Counted from the first letter of the stretch, positions 52,246 to 60,770 are shown. The stretch: 64,000 bases of DNA from Actinoallomurus soli (GCF_024055715.1 NZ_JAMXMV010000001.1:1054001-1118000); one strand, 5' to 3'. Notes: a model not told the origin generated them from the sequence alone. A program made the numbers and translations.

Positions 52246-52264
52246 TATACTCCGTGCACGTCCG
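52246..52264 (+). promoter_or_regulatory. marR promoter and proposed MarR operator
   Basis: TATACT (52246-52251) is a near-consensus -10. It overlaps ATACTCCGTGCACGTCCG (52247-52264), whose reverse complement, CGGACGTGCACGGAGTAT, matches 16 of 18 bases of the site at 53661-53678 upstream of vdcB. The sharing suggests one regulator, the MarR protein, controls both promoters. Confidence 0.6.
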
Positions 52265-52284
52265 ATGAACGAAGGAGTGGCCGC

Positions 52285-52797
52285 ATGAGCGGTGCCGACG
52301 AGGCGCCCGCAGGCTCCGGTCCCAGTGCCACGGCCGGAGGTGACGACGCGGAGATCCGGGCACTGGTCCGCCGGGGGACCAGCGGCGCCGGGCACCTGAT
52401 CCGGCGGTTGTTCCAGCTCCGCACTCGGATATGGCAGGACATCATGCCCTGCGACCTCACCGGCCCGCAGTTCACCGTGCTCGGGACGTTGTACGAGCAC
52501 GGCAGCATGGACCAGGGCACGCTCGGGCAGCACGCGGGGCTCGACAAGTCCACGGCCGCCCCCATCGTCGAACGGCTGCGCGGTCGCGGCCTCCTCATGA
52601 CCAGGCGGGACACTGCCGACGCCCGGCGCAAACTGCTGGACCTCACCCCGGAGGGCCGGCAGATGGTGATCAAGGCCGCCTCATTCGCCGCCCAGGTCGA
52701 CGAGCGGCTGCTCGAGACACTCAACGCGGACCAGCGCGAGGAGTTCTTCCGGCTCGTACACCGCGTTCTGGCCGCGGACACGGAGGAATCGGAGTGA
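52285..52797 (+). CDS. MarR family regulator of the hydroxyarylate decarboxylase locus
   Basis: This 170-residue winged-helix protein contains LTGPQFTVLGTLYEHGSMDQ, LGQHAGLDKSTAAPIVERLR and TRRDTADARRKLLDLTPEGR, the standard MarR core with the DxR wing. MarR proteins often sense aromatic acids. GAAGGAGTGGCCGC precedes the ATG. It is the first gene of a rightward set ending in ubiX/ubiD-type decarboxylase genes, whose substrates (vanillate or hydroxybenzoate) could be its ligands. Confidence 0.9.
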   Translation: MSGADEAPAGSGPSATAGGDDAEIRALVRRGTSGAGHLIRRLFQLRTRIWQDIMPCDLTGPQFTVLGTLYEHGSMDQGTLGQHAGLDKSTAAPIVERLRGRGLLMTRRDTADARRKLLDLTPEGRQMVIKAASFAAQVDERLLETLNADQREEFFRLVHRVLAADTEESE

Positions 52798-52991
52798 CCC
52801 GGACTGCTCCGGAGCCGAAGGTCCCGGCCCCGCGCGGTGAGCGGAGAGATGCGCCGCGGACACGCGCGTACAACCTGGTCAGGTCGCTTCCGGCCCGGTA
52901 GGCAGGGTTTTCGCGATCTCGTGGGCGGGAACTGTTGCGAGGTCGGCCTCCATGAGGCCTGGACCTTCTGCGCTCACGGGGGAGCGACCTC

Positions 52992-53627
52992 ATGCCCGAG
53001 AACCGAAGAATCACGGTTGCGGTGACCGGTGCCGGCGGCGTCGGTGTGTCCAAGCGGCTGCTGGCCGCGCTGCAGGACGATGACCGGGTCACTCACGTCG
53101 ACCTGCTGGTGTCGGCCAACGGCCGCAAGCTGGTGGCCCTGGAGTTCGGCACGCAGGAGGACCGGGACTCGGTCGCCCAGGCGCTGGGCGCCACGTCGCC
53201 GAAGGTCCGGCTGCTGGATCCGGCCGATCTGGCCGGTCCGGTGACGAGCGGGAGCTACCCGTACGACGCGATGGTGATCCTGCCCTGCGCGGCCGGAGTG
53301 CTCGGCCGCATCGCCCACGGTCTGGCCCTCGACCTGATCGAACGCGCCGCCGACGTCGCGCTGAAGGAACGTCGCAGGCTGGTGCTCTGCCTGCGTGAAA
53401 CCCCGCTGAACCTCGCCCACCTGCGCAACATGGTCTCGGTCACCGAGGCGGGTGCGATCGTCTTCCCGATGATCCCGACCTACTACAACGCCCCGGAGAC
53501 GCTGGCGGAGTTGCAGGACGAGTTCGCCGAACGCGTGCTGCAGCTGCTGGGGCTGCAGCGCACCGACCGCTACCGATGGGACGGCGAGAGCACGCCGGCC
53601 CGGCGGGAGCACACCGGCACCCCCTGA
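52992..53627 (+). CDS. UbiX-family flavin prenyltransferase paralogue, divergent
   Basis: This 211-residue protein has a UbiX/VdcB fold: YDAMVILPCAAGVLGRIAHG, LIERAADVALKERRRLVLCL and RETPLNLAHLRNMV are the recognisable blocks, but the N-terminal FMN loop is TGAGGVGVSKRLLAAL instead of TGA(S/T)GAxxGxRLLEAL, and CSM in the usual PCSMKT is replaced by CAA. It may bind FMN with altered chemistry or regulate. GGGGGAGCGACCTC precedes the ATG. A second, canonical UbiX follows 116 bases on. Whether it makes prenyl-FMN is doubtful. Confidence 0.75.
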   Translation: MPENRRITVAVTGAGGVGVSKRLLAALQDDDRVTHVDLLVSANGRKLVALEFGTQEDRDSVAQALGATSPKVRLLDPADLAGPVTSGSYPYDAMVILPCAAGVLGRIAHGLALDLIERAADVALKERRRLVLCLRETPLNLAHLRNMVSVTEAGAIVFPMIPTYYNAPETLAELQDEFAERVLQLLGLQRTDRYRWDGESTPARREHTGTP

Positions 53628-53660
53628 GCGGGCCCGCCTCCCGACCCCTGATTCGGCAAT

Positions 53661-53708
53661 AGGACGTACACGGAGTATCGTGGGTCGAGTTAGGACGCCC
53701 ACGTACTA
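53661..53708 (+). promoter_or_regulatory. Proposed MarR operators upstream of vdcB
   Basis: AGGACGTACACGGAGTAT (53661-53678) matches the site at the marR promoter in inverted orientation. A degenerate second copy, AGGACGCCCACGTACTA (53692-53708), follows 31 bases downstream. The vdcB start is at 53744, so this is its likely control region. Confidence 0.5.
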
Positions 53709-53743
53709 ACTGTGCGTCACGCATCTGTACCGGGGAGATTGCC

Positions 53744-54382
53744 GTGCGACTCGTCGTTGCCATGACAGGGGCCACCGGCGCGATCATCGGGGTACGCCTG
53801 TTGGAAGCCCTGCGTGAGCTCGAGGTGGAGACCCATCTGGTGGTGAGCCGCTGGGCGCGCGCCACCATCGCGGAGGAGACTCCGTACACCGTGCGCGAAG
53901 TGACCGACCTCGCGAGCGTCGGTTATTCGCCGGACGACCAGGGTGCGGCGATCTCGAGCGGCTCGTTCCGCACGGACGGGATGATCGTCGCGCCGTGCAG
54001 CATGAAGACGGTCGCCGGCATCCGCACCGGATATGCCGACGGCCTGATCGGCCGCGCGGCGGACGTCACGCTCAAGGAACGCCGCCGTCTGGTGCTGCTG
54101 GCACGGGAACTGCCGCTGTCGACGATCCATCTGGAGAACCTGCTCGCGCTGTCCCAGATGGGCGCGACCGTGCTGCCGCCCGCTCCCGCGTTCTACAACC
54201 ACCCATCGAGCATCGCCGACATCGTCGAGCACATCGTCGGACGCACGCTGGACCAGTTCGGACTGGACCTGCCGACGGTACGCCGGTGGGGCGGGATGCG
54301 GCAGGGCGCGCACCCGCGGGCCGTCACTTCACCCCGCGACCGGCACTCGATGGGCGACGACTCCGTGGCCGCCACCGCCTGA
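53744..54382 (+). CDS. vdcB: UbiX-type flavin prenyltransferase (hydroxyarylate decarboxylase subunit B)
   Basis: This 212-residue canonical UbiX starts RLVVAMTGATGAIIGVRLLE (FMN loop) and has THLVVSRWA, PCSMKTVAGIRTGYADGLIG, RAADVTLKERRRLVLLARE and PAFYNHPSSIADIV. UbiX joins dimethylallyl phosphate to FMN to make the prenyl-FMN cofactor needed by UbiD. A GTG start follows GGGGAGATTGCC. It is followed by ubiD and vdcD homologues in the vdcBCD order known from Streptomyces vanillate decarboxylase. Confidence 0.9.
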   Translation: MRLVVAMTGATGAIIGVRLLEALRELEVETHLVVSRWARATIAEETPYTVREVTDLASVGYSPDDQGAAISSGSFRTDGMIVAPCSMKTVAGIRTGYADGLIGRAADVTLKERRRLVLLARELPLSTIHLENLLALSQMGATVLPPAPAFYNHPSSIADIVEHIVGRTLDQFGLDLPTVRRWGGMRQGAHPRAVTSPRDRHSMGDDSVAATA

Positions 54383-54471
54383 CCGGCCCCGGCTCCGCCC
54401 CGCTCCCCGGCGCGGACGTCGAGAGAACCCCTGGCTCTTCCGGGCCACTCCACGCGAAAGAAGATCCGAAC

Positions 54472-55893
54472 ATGGCCTATGCCGACTTGCGCGAGTTCCT
54501 CGAGACACTCGATCGCAACGGTCAACTGCTGACCTACTCCGAACCCGTGAACCCCGAACCCGACCTCGGAGCGGCCGCCCGCGCGACCGCCAACCTCACC
54601 GACCGCGGTCCGGCACTGCTGTTCGACAACATCAACGGCTACGAGCCCGGCAAGGGGCGCGTCGCTCTCAACGTCGTCGGCTCCTGGCCCAACCACGCGC
54701 TCATGCTCGGCCTGGACAAGGACACCTCCGTCAAGGACCAGTTCTTCGAGTTCGCCGGCCGCTGGGACGCCTTTCCCGGCCCGGTCGAGCGGCGGGACGA
54801 CGCGCCGTGGCAGGAGGTGACCATCACCGAGGGCATCGACCTGTTCCACCTGCTTCCGCTGTTCCGGCTGAACAGGTACGACGTGGGTTGCTACATCGAC
54901 AAGGCCGCCGTCATCAGCCGGGATCCCGACGACCCGGACGACTTCGGCAAGCAGAACGTCGGCATCTACCGGATCCAGGTCAAGGACAAGGACCGGCTCG
55001 GCATCCAGCCGCTCGCGGCGCACGACCTCGGCCTGCATCTGCAGCGGGCGGAGGAGCGCGGGGAGAACCTGCCCATCGCGATCGCCCTCGGCAACGAACC
55101 GGCGATCACCACGGTGGCCGGCATGCCGCTGGCCTATGACCAGTCCGAGTACGAGATGGCGGCCGCGATCCAGGGCGCTCCGTACCGGATCACGAAGGCG
55201 CCGCTGACGGGCCTGGACGTGCCGTGGGGGTCCGAGGTCGTCATCGAAGGTGAGATCATCGCCGGCGAACGGGAGATCGAGGGGCCGTTCGGCGAGTTCA
55301 CCGGGCACTACTCCGGCGCCCGCCGTCAGCCGGTCGTCAGGGTCCACCGCGTGACGCACCGCCGGAATCCGATCTTCGAGCATCTGTACCTCGGCATGCC
55401 GTGGACCGAGATGGACTACACCCTCGCCCTCAACACGAGCGTGCCGCTGTACCGGCAGCTGAAGGCAGAGTTCCCCGAGGTCGCCGCGGTCAACGCCATG
55501 TACACCCAGGGCCTGCTGGGAATCATCTCCGTCAAGCAGCGCTTCGGCGGGTTCGCCAAGGCGGTCGGCATGCGGGCCATGACCGTTCCGCACGGCCTGG
55601 CGTACTGCAAGGTGATCATCATGGTCGACGAGGACGTCGACCCGTTCAACCTCGCGCAGGTCATGTGGGCCCTGTCGGTCCACTACCACCCGCTGCACGA
55701 CACCGTGACGATCCCGAACCTGTCGATCCTCGCGCTGGACCCCAGCTCCGACCCGGCCGGGATCACGCACAAGGTGATCCTCGACGCCACGACGCCCGTC
55801 GCGCCCGAAGAGCGCGGTCACTACTCCCAGGTGGTGGGCGACCCCGAAGGCACCGCCGACTGGGAGAACATCATCAAGGGACTGCTCAAATGA
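54472..55893 (+). CDS. vdcC: UbiD-family non-oxidative hydroxyarylate decarboxylase (subunit C)
   Basis: This 473-residue UbiD-type decarboxylase begins MAYADLREFLETLDRNGQLL and has the prenyl-FMN/metal region GCYIDKAAVISRDPDDPDDF, VGIYRIQVKDKDRLGIQP, the catalytic-site EGEIIAGEREIEGPFGEFTG (E-R-E network), and MPWTEMDYTLALNTSVPLYR. It reversibly decarboxylates a phenolic acid such as vanillate or 4-hydroxybenzoate, using cofactor from VdcB. Length and motifs are full. The next start overlaps its stop (ATGA). Confidence 0.9.
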   Translation: MAYADLREFLETLDRNGQLLTYSEPVNPEPDLGAAARATANLTDRGPALLFDNINGYEPGKGRVALNVVGSWPNHALMLGLDKDTSVKDQFFEFAGRWDAFPGPVERRDDAPWQEVTITEGIDLFHLLPLFRLNRYDVGCYIDKAAVISRDPDDPDDFGKQNVGIYRIQVKDKDRLGIQPLAAHDLGLHLQRAEERGENLPIAIALGNEPAITTVAGMPLAYDQSEYEMAAAIQGAPYRITKAPLTGLDVPWGSEVVIEGEIIAGEREIEGPFGEFTGHYSGARRQPVVRVHRVTHRRNPIFEHLYLGMPWTEMDYTLALNTSVPLYRQLKAEFPEVAAVNAMYTQGLLGIISVKQRFGGFAKAVGMRAMTVPHGLAYCKVIIMVDEDVDPFNLAQVMWALSVHYHPLHDTVTIPNLSILALDPSSDPAGITHKVILDATTPVAPEERGHYSQVVGDPEGTADWENIIKGLLK

Positions 55894-56138
55894 CCGATAC
55901 CACCGTGAACTCCACGATCTGCCCGCGCTGTGGCGCCGAGAACGTCCGGGTGCTGACCACCTCGCCCGTGCCCGGCCGGTGGACGATGTACGTCTGCGAC
56001 ACCTGCATCTACAGCTGGCGCTCCACCGAGCCGCGCTCGGCCACGGACCCGCTCACCTACCCCGCGGAGTTCAAGATCGACCCTGCGGAGATCCCCTCCA
56101 TCCCGGCGATCCCCACCGTCCCTCCCCGACGCCGCTGA
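55890..56138 (+). CDS. vdcD: Hydroxyarylate decarboxylase small subunit D
   Basis: This 82-residue protein overlaps the vdcC stop. It contains STICPRCGAENVRVLTTSPV and then VCDTCIYSWRSTEP, a four-cysteine zinc ribbon typical of VdcD/ShdD subunits, followed by the ATDPLTYPAEFKIDPAEI tail. VdcD is needed for the full activity of the decarboxylase in known systems, though its role is unclear. Confidence 0.88.
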   Translation: MTDTTVNSTICPRCGAENVRVLTTSPVPGRWTMYVCDTCIYSWRSTEPRSATDPLTYPAEFKIDPAEIPSIPAIPTVPPRRR

Positions 56139-56147
56139 GCACGACCC

Positions 56148-56184
56148 GTGACCGGCCCCGCCATGCCCCGGTGCGGGCCGTCAC
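56148..56184 (+). terminator. Hairpin after vdcD
   Basis: GTGACCGGCCCCGC (56148-56161) pairs with GCGGGCCGTCAC (56173-56184) with two bulged bases and an 11-base loop. It lies just after the vdcD stop, ahead of the next gene. Confidence 0.5.
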
Positions 56185-56229
56185 GGTCGGCGTCCCGGCT
56201 CGTACGATGAGCATGAAAGGCCGATCGAC

Positions 56230-56727
56230 ATGGCAGACCTGCTCGGAGACCGCCTCCCGGACGAACTCGTCCAGGCGCTGGGCGACGAAGCGCTCGCCGC
56301 CACGGAGCAGCCCGCCTTCCTGCTCGTCACCACCGACGAGGACGGAGCGCCGCGGATCTGCATGCTCAGTGCCGGTGAGCTGCTCGCACGGGACGAGCGG
56401 ACGCTGCGGGTGGCGTTGTGGCACGGCACCCGGACCGCGCGCAACCTCGGTCGCGGCGGCACGGTGCTGTTCGGAGCCGTCTCTCCCGGGTCGGTGGTCT
56501 ACATACGGGCGAGGCCGATCCGCCTGAGGACTCCGGAGCCGGCCGGAACGGAGTCCTTCGAGCTCACCGTGGCGAGCGTGGAGTCCGACATTCACGCCGG
56601 CATGCCGGTGACCAGCGGCATCACGTTCCGGCCCGAGGAGCCCGGCCAGGCCACGACCCTCGCCGCCTGGCGCCGGCAGCGGGACCTGCTGGCGCGGGCG
56701 GCCGCCGTGCCCGACGACGATCGGTGA
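56230..56727 (+). CDS. Pyridoxamine 5'-phosphate oxidase-like FMN-binding protein
   Basis: This 165-residue split-barrel protein contains PAFLLVTTDEDGAPRICMLS, RTLRVALWHGTRTARNLGRG and VVYIRARPIRLRTP, the typical flavin-binding pattern. AAAGGCCGATCGAC precedes the ATG. It lies directly after the decarboxylase operon and a hairpin, and next to a ubiX remnant. The family includes flavin/F420 oxidoreductases and heme-binding proteins; function is not assigned. Confidence 0.75.
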   Translation: MADLLGDRLPDELVQALGDEALAATEQPAFLLVTTDEDGAPRICMLSAGELLARDERTLRVALWHGTRTARNLGRGGTVLFGAVSPGSVVYIRARPIRLRTPEPAGTESFELTVASVESDIHAGMPVTSGITFRPEEPGQATTLAAWRRQRDLLARAAAVPDDDR

Positions 56728-56754
56728 CGTGCGCCCGGACGGCCGGTCTCGGGC

Positions 56755-56867
56755 GGAGCGGGCCTCGGCCTCCTGGCCGCCCTGCGTGAACTCGGCGTGG
56801 AGACCCATCTGGTGGTGAGCCGCCGCCGGCATCCGGACCGGCTACGCCGACGGGCTGATCGGCCGAC
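56755..56867 (+). pseudogene. Third ubiX copy, internally deleted remnant
   Basis: Translation gives GLGLLAALRELGVETHLVVS-R, then after a frame change AGIRTGYADGLIG. These are two separated blocks of the canonical VdcB (residues ~22-37 and ~88-101) joined with the ~50 residues between deleted. The 27 bases at 56797-56823 are identical to 53825-53851 in vdcB. No start or stop frames a protein. A duplication of ubiX after the operon has decayed here. Confidence 0.7.
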
Positions 56868-56897
56868 GGCCCCTCCACCGGCTCGCCGGCACGGGAA

Positions 56898-57542
56898 TCA
56901 CCGTCCGGACGCCCGTACCACTCCGCCGAGAACGGCACGCGCTTGTGCCGCTTGCGCGCGGCGGATGTCCTCGACGGAATGCCCGGTGGTGAGCAACTCG
57001 TCGATGAGGTCGATGTGCAACGTCGCAAGCAGCGCGTGCGCGGCGTAGCCGGCGTCATTCGCGGCGCATCCGGTCGCGGCGTCCTGGATCAGACGTTGCA
57101 GGAGTCCGTGCATCCACCGGTAGCGCTCCGACCGCAGGTTCCCGGTGGAGGCCACCTCGCGGGCGCGCATGAGGTCGCGGTTCTCCAGCTTGAAGGTGAG
57201 CACTGCGTCCAGGAACGCGACGATCCGATCGGGCGCCGGAGTGTCCGGTCCGAGGGGCCGCGGGCCGGACTCCACGGCTGTTCGAAGCGGCAGGAACTTC
57301 GCGGCGGCCAGTGAGTCGAGAAGCCCGTCGCGGTCGCCGAACGCCCGGAACAACGTTCCCTTGCCGACGCCGGCCGCCGCGGCGATGGCGTCCATCGACA
57401 CCGTCTGGGGCGTATCGGCGTCCGCGAAGAGCGCGTCCGCGGCGGCGAGCATGCTGTCGCGAGACACCGGCGGTCGGCCCTGACGTCGGCCGGGATTTTT
57501 GGACTGTCGGTCCGAAACCGTGTTAGGCTCCGATGGACTCAT
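56898..57542 (-). CDS. TetR/AcrR family regulator of the epoxide hydrolase
   Basis: In this 214-residue protein the HTH region is MDAIAAAAGVGKGTLFRAFG then DRDGLLDSLAAAKF. The C-terminal domain (DRIVAFLDAVLTFKLENRDL, YAAHALLATLHIDLIDELLT) is the TetR_C_33-like style common in actinobacteria. Its ATG (57542) lies inside a GGACT-N3-AGTCC dyad, one of two such sites. It diverges from the epoxide hydrolase gene, which it probably represses along with itself. Confidence 0.87.
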   Translation of the reverse strand: MSPSEPNTVSDRQSKNPGRRQGRPPVSRDSMLAAADALFADADTPQTVSMDAIAAAAGVGKGTLFRAFGDRDGLLDSLAAAKFLPLRTAVESGPRPLGPDTPAPDRIVAFLDAVLTFKLENRDLMRAREVASTGNLRSERYRWMHGLLQRLIQDAATGCAANDAGYAAHALLATLHIDLIDELLTTGHSVEDIRRAQAAQARAVLGGVVRASGR

Positions 57543-57551
57543 AGTCCGAAA
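57501..57551. promoter_or_regulatory. Two TetR-type dyads at the divergent start region
   Basis: GGACTGTCGGTCC followed by GAAA (57501-57517) and GGACTCATAGTCC followed by GAAA (57535-57551) are copies of one 13-bp dyad with conserved flank GAAA. They start 34 bases apart. The second contains the tetR start codon; the first is within its first codons. Confidence 0.6.
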
Positions 57552-57610
57552 GTCTAGCGATGCACCGCAGTGCCATCGATGGTGCTGCTCCGCGATCGGA
57601 GTAGGCGTAC

Positions 57611-58825
57611 ATGAAGATGAAGCCTTTCGAAATCGCCATCAGTGACGACCGGCTAGAAGACCTGGATCGTCGGTTGCGGCACACTCGCTGGCCCGATGCG
57701 ATGCCGGGCACGGACTGGGAGGACGGCACCGACCTCGCATTCCTTCGGCGCCTGACGGAGTACTGGCGGACAGACTTCGACTGGCGGGCGCAAGAGGCGA
57801 GGCTCAATGCGTTTCCGCAGTACGTCGCGGAGTTGGACGGGCTCGGGATTCACTTCATTCACGAACGCGGGACCGGCCCCGCCCCTTTTCCGCTGGTGGT
57901 GACTCACGGCTGGCCGGGTTCCGGTTTCGACATGGAGCGGCTCATCCCCCTCCTCGCCGACCCCGGCGGTCATGGCGCGGATCCGGCCGACGCGTTCGAT
58001 GTCGTGGTCCCCTCGCTGCCGGGTTACGGATTCTCGCAACGGCCGACCCGGCCGGGCTTCGGCCCCGAACATGTGGCCGAGCTGTGGATGAAGTTGATGA
58101 CGGGCCTCGGTTATGACCGCTTCGGTGCCCAGGCGGCTGACTGGGGTGCGGCTGTCTCGATGTGGCTCGCGTCCCGCTTCCCCGACCGGGTCTCCGGACT
58201 GCACCTGAATTTCATTCCCGGCTTCTACCGGCCGCCCCTGGGCGATGGACAGCCGCCGTTGTCGGCAGAGGAGAAGACGTTCCTTGACGCCGCCGCGGCA
58301 TGGTTCGACGCGGAGGGCGCGTACCACCGTCTCCAGTCGACGAAGCCGCAGACGCCTGCGTATGCGTTGACCGACTCACCGGCCGGCCTGGCGGCGTGGA
58401 TCGTCGAGAAGATGCGTGGCTGGAGCGACTGCGGCGGCGACGTGGAGCGCGCCTTCACGTTGGACGCCATCCTCACCAACATCTCGATCTACTGGTTCAC
58501 CGGCACCATCGGTTCTTCCATGCGGTTCTACCGCGAGAACCGTCTCCGCCCCAATCGTTTCGAACCTGGCGAACGGGTCCACCCGCCGTTGGGAGTAGCC
58601 GTATTCCCGCAGGACACGATGCCGCCCCGCCCCTGGGTCGAGCGCGTCTTCAACGTGACGCGCTGGACGACGATGCCCTGGGGTGGACACTTCGGCGCCA
58701 TGGAGGCACCGGAAGCCTTGGCCGAGGAGATTCGCGCGTTCTTCCGCCCGCTCCGTGCGCACCATGACGACTCGACCGGCTCGGGCGCGAGCGGCGGCCC
58801 GGCCGCGCCCGGGGACGACCGCTGA
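57611..58825 (+). CDS. Epoxide hydrolase, alpha/beta-hydrolase with EHN domain
   Basis: In this 404-residue protein the N-terminal EHN segment is IAISDDRLEDLDRRLRHTRW and WRTDFDWRAQEARLNAFPQY. Hydrolase features: oxyanion-hole HGWPGSG (~99-105), nucleophile Asp177 in AQAADWGAAVS, a Tyr in GSSMRFYRE, and the His of GGHFGAMEAPE. Such microsomal-type enzymes open epoxides to diols. GGAGTAGGCGTAC precedes the ATG; a second ATG two codons on is also possible. The divergent TetR is its likely repressor. Confidence 0.9.
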   Translation: MKMKPFEIAISDDRLEDLDRRLRHTRWPDAMPGTDWEDGTDLAFLRRLTEYWRTDFDWRAQEARLNAFPQYVAELDGLGIHFIHERGTGPAPFPLVVTHGWPGSGFDMERLIPLLADPGGHGADPADAFDVVVPSLPGYGFSQRPTRPGFGPEHVAELWMKLMTGLGYDRFGAQAADWGAAVSMWLASRFPDRVSGLHLNFIPGFYRPPLGDGQPPLSAEEKTFLDAAAAWFDAEGAYHRLQSTKPQTPAYALTDSPAGLAAWIVEKMRGWSDCGGDVERAFTLDAILTNISIYWFTGTIGSSMRFYRENRLRPNRFEPGERVHPPLGVAVFPQDTMPPRPWVERVFNVTRWTTMPWGGHFGAMEAPEALAEEIRAFFRPLRAHHDDSTGSGASGGPAAPGDDR

Positions 58826-58859
58826 CCGGGGCGCCGTCCCGGACAGGGGCCGGTGACGC

Positions 58860-60683
58860 TCAGGCCGAGCGGGCCTCGGCCTCCTCGCCGAGCGCGGCGT
58901 CGACCGTCAGGCGGGCGTCGCGGCGCACGAGGGCGGCGTAGCGGCCGTCGCGGGCGAGCAGGCTCTCGTGCGTGCCGCGTTCGGCGACGCGCCCGCGGTC
59001 GAGCACCACGATCTGGTCGGCGCCGCGGATGGTGGACAGCCGGTGCGCGATGGTGATCGTGGTGCGCCCGGCGGACAGCGCGTCGATCGCCTCCTGCACG
59101 GCCCGTTCGGTGCGCGTGTCGAGCGCGCTCGTCGCCTCGTCGAGGACGAGGATCGGCGGGTCGCGCAGCACGGCCCGCGCGATCGCCAGGCGCTGCTTCT
59201 CCCCGCCGGAGAACCGGTATCCGCGCTCGCCCACGACGGTGTCGTAGCCGTCCGGCAGCGCGGCGATGTGCTCGTGGATCTGCGCGACGCGTGCCGCCTC
59301 GACGAGTTCGGCGTCGGTGGCGTCCGGCTTCGCGAACCGCAGGTTGTCCGCGACCGAGGCGTGGAAGAGGTACGTCTCCTGCGAGACGACGCCCACCGCG
59401 CGGGTGAGGTCGTCGAAGGACAGGTCGCGCACGTCGACGCCGTCGATGGTCACGCTGCCCGAGCTCACGTCGTACAGCCGGGGGATCAGGTAGCTGAGGG
59501 TCGTCTTCCCCGACCCGGTCTCGCCGACGACCGCCAGGCTGCTCCCGGCGGGCACGGTGAGGTCGACGTCGCTCAGGGTGTCGTCGGCCGCGCCGGCGTA
59601 GCGGAATCCCACCGCGTGGAGCCGTACGTCGCCGCGGATCTCGCCGACGCGCGCGGGGTGCTCCGGCTCGGCGACGTCGACGGGCAGGTCGAGGTACTCG
59701 AAGATGCGGCCGAACAGCTCGAGCGAGGACTGCAGGTCCACGCCCACCTGGAGGAGCTGCACGGTGGGCCGGAACAGGCTCTGCTGCAGGGTCGTGAAGG
59801 CCACGAGCGTGCCGATGGAGATCAGCATGTGGCCGTTCCGGCCGGTGAGACCCGTCGCCCAGTAGATCGCCGCGGGCATCGAGGACATGACGATCTGGAT
59901 GATGGACTGCCGCCAGCGGCCCGCCATGTTCGCGCGGACCTCCAGGTCGGACAGCGTGGCCGACTCGGCGGCGAACGCGTCGGTGAGCGTACGGGAGCGG
60001 CCCATCGTGTGCCCGAGCAGGATGCCGCTGACCGACAGGGACTCGTGGACGATCGAGGCCAGCGTGGCGAGCTGCGCCTGACGCGCCCGGGTGACGCGGC
60101 GGCGCTCCCGGCCGACGCGGCGGCTGACCCACACGAAGACCGGCATCATGATCAGCGAGACGAGCGTCAGCCGCCAGTCGAGCGCGGCCATCGCGATGAC
60201 CGTGGCGACGACGGTCGTCAGGTTGGACACCAGCGTGGTGGCGGTGGTGGTCACCGTCGCCTGCATGCCGCCGATGTCGTTGGCGATGCGGGACTGGACC
60301 TCGCCGGTGCGGGTGCGCGTGAAGAAGGCCAGCGACATGCGCTGCAGGTGCGCGTAGACGGCGGTGCGCAGGTCGTGCATCACCCGCTGGCCGACCTTGG
60401 TGGACACGTAGGTCTGCGACACGCTGAAGCAGCTGTTCGCGACCGAGACGACGATCATCCCGGCGGCCAGGACGGTGAGCAGGCCCACGCGTCCCTTGGG
60501 CAGCGCGACGTCGATCACCTCGCGGATCAGGAACGGGTTCAGCAGGGAGACCAGCGACGACGCCGCGACGAGCAGGCCGACGAAGGCCAGGCTCCAGCGG
60601 TACGGCGTGAACAGGCGGAGGACCCGCCGCAGCGGCACGCGCGGCGTGGAAGGGCGGTCGCGTTCGGGGGAGTGGTGGTTCAA
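58860..60683 (-). CDS. ABC exporter, fused permease-ATPase
   Basis: This protein of about 607 residues has an N-terminal six-helix exporter domain (residues ~15-310, e.g. YRWSLAFVGLLVAASSLVSL) and an ATPase domain with Walker A VVGETGSGKTTLS, signature YRFSGGEKQRLAIARA, Walker B ILVLDEATSALD and the switch His in TIAHRLSTI. It forms a homo- or heterodimeric drug/lipid exporter. TTG at 60683 follows GTGAGGCGCCC; an in-frame ATG at 60728 would lie next to the operator region. MarR is divergent and may control it. Confidence 0.85.
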   Translation of the reverse strand: MNHHSPERDRPSTPRVPLRRVLRLFTPYRWSLAFVGLLVAASSLVSLLNPFLIREVIDVALPKGRVGLLTVLAAGMIVVSVANSCFSVSQTYVSTKVGQRVMHDLRTAVYAHLQRMSLAFFTRTRTGEVQSRIANDIGGMQATVTTTATTLVSNLTTVVATVIAMAALDWRLTLVSLIMMPVFVWVSRRVGRERRRVTRARQAQLATLASIVHESLSVSGILLGHTMGRSRTLTDAFAAESATLSDLEVRANMAGRWRQSIIQIVMSSMPAAIYWATGLTGRNGHMLISIGTLVAFTTLQQSLFRPTVQLLQVGVDLQSSLELFGRIFEYLDLPVDVAEPEHPARVGEIRGDVRLHAVGFRYAGAADDTLSDVDLTVPAGSSLAVVGETGSGKTTLSYLIPRLYDVSSGSVTIDGVDVRDLSFDDLTRAVGVVSQETYLFHASVADNLRFAKPDATDAELVEAARVAQIHEHIAALPDGYDTVVGERGYRFSGGEKQRLAIARAVLRDPPILVLDEATSALDTRTERAVQEAIDALSAGRTTITIAHRLSTIRGADQIVVLDRGRVAERGTHESLLARDGRYAALVRRDARLTVDAALGEEAEARSA

Positions 60684-60749
60684 GGGCGCCTCACGAATCG
60701 GTGGCTTCTGTCCGAAACAGAGTAACACTCACAATGTACAAAACTCAGT

Positions 60750-60770
60750 ATGAGTCTCATTCGGTATACT
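60750..60770 (+). promoter_or_regulatory. MarR-type dyad and -10 of a leaderless marR promoter
   Basis: ATGAG-T-CTCAT (60750-60760) is a perfect interrupted palindrome between the ABC exporter and marR genes. TATACT (60765-60770) is a near-consensus -10 ending seven bases before the marR ATG, so the transcript should start at or next to the ATG (leaderless). A regulator bound at the dyad would block it. Confidence 0.6.
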
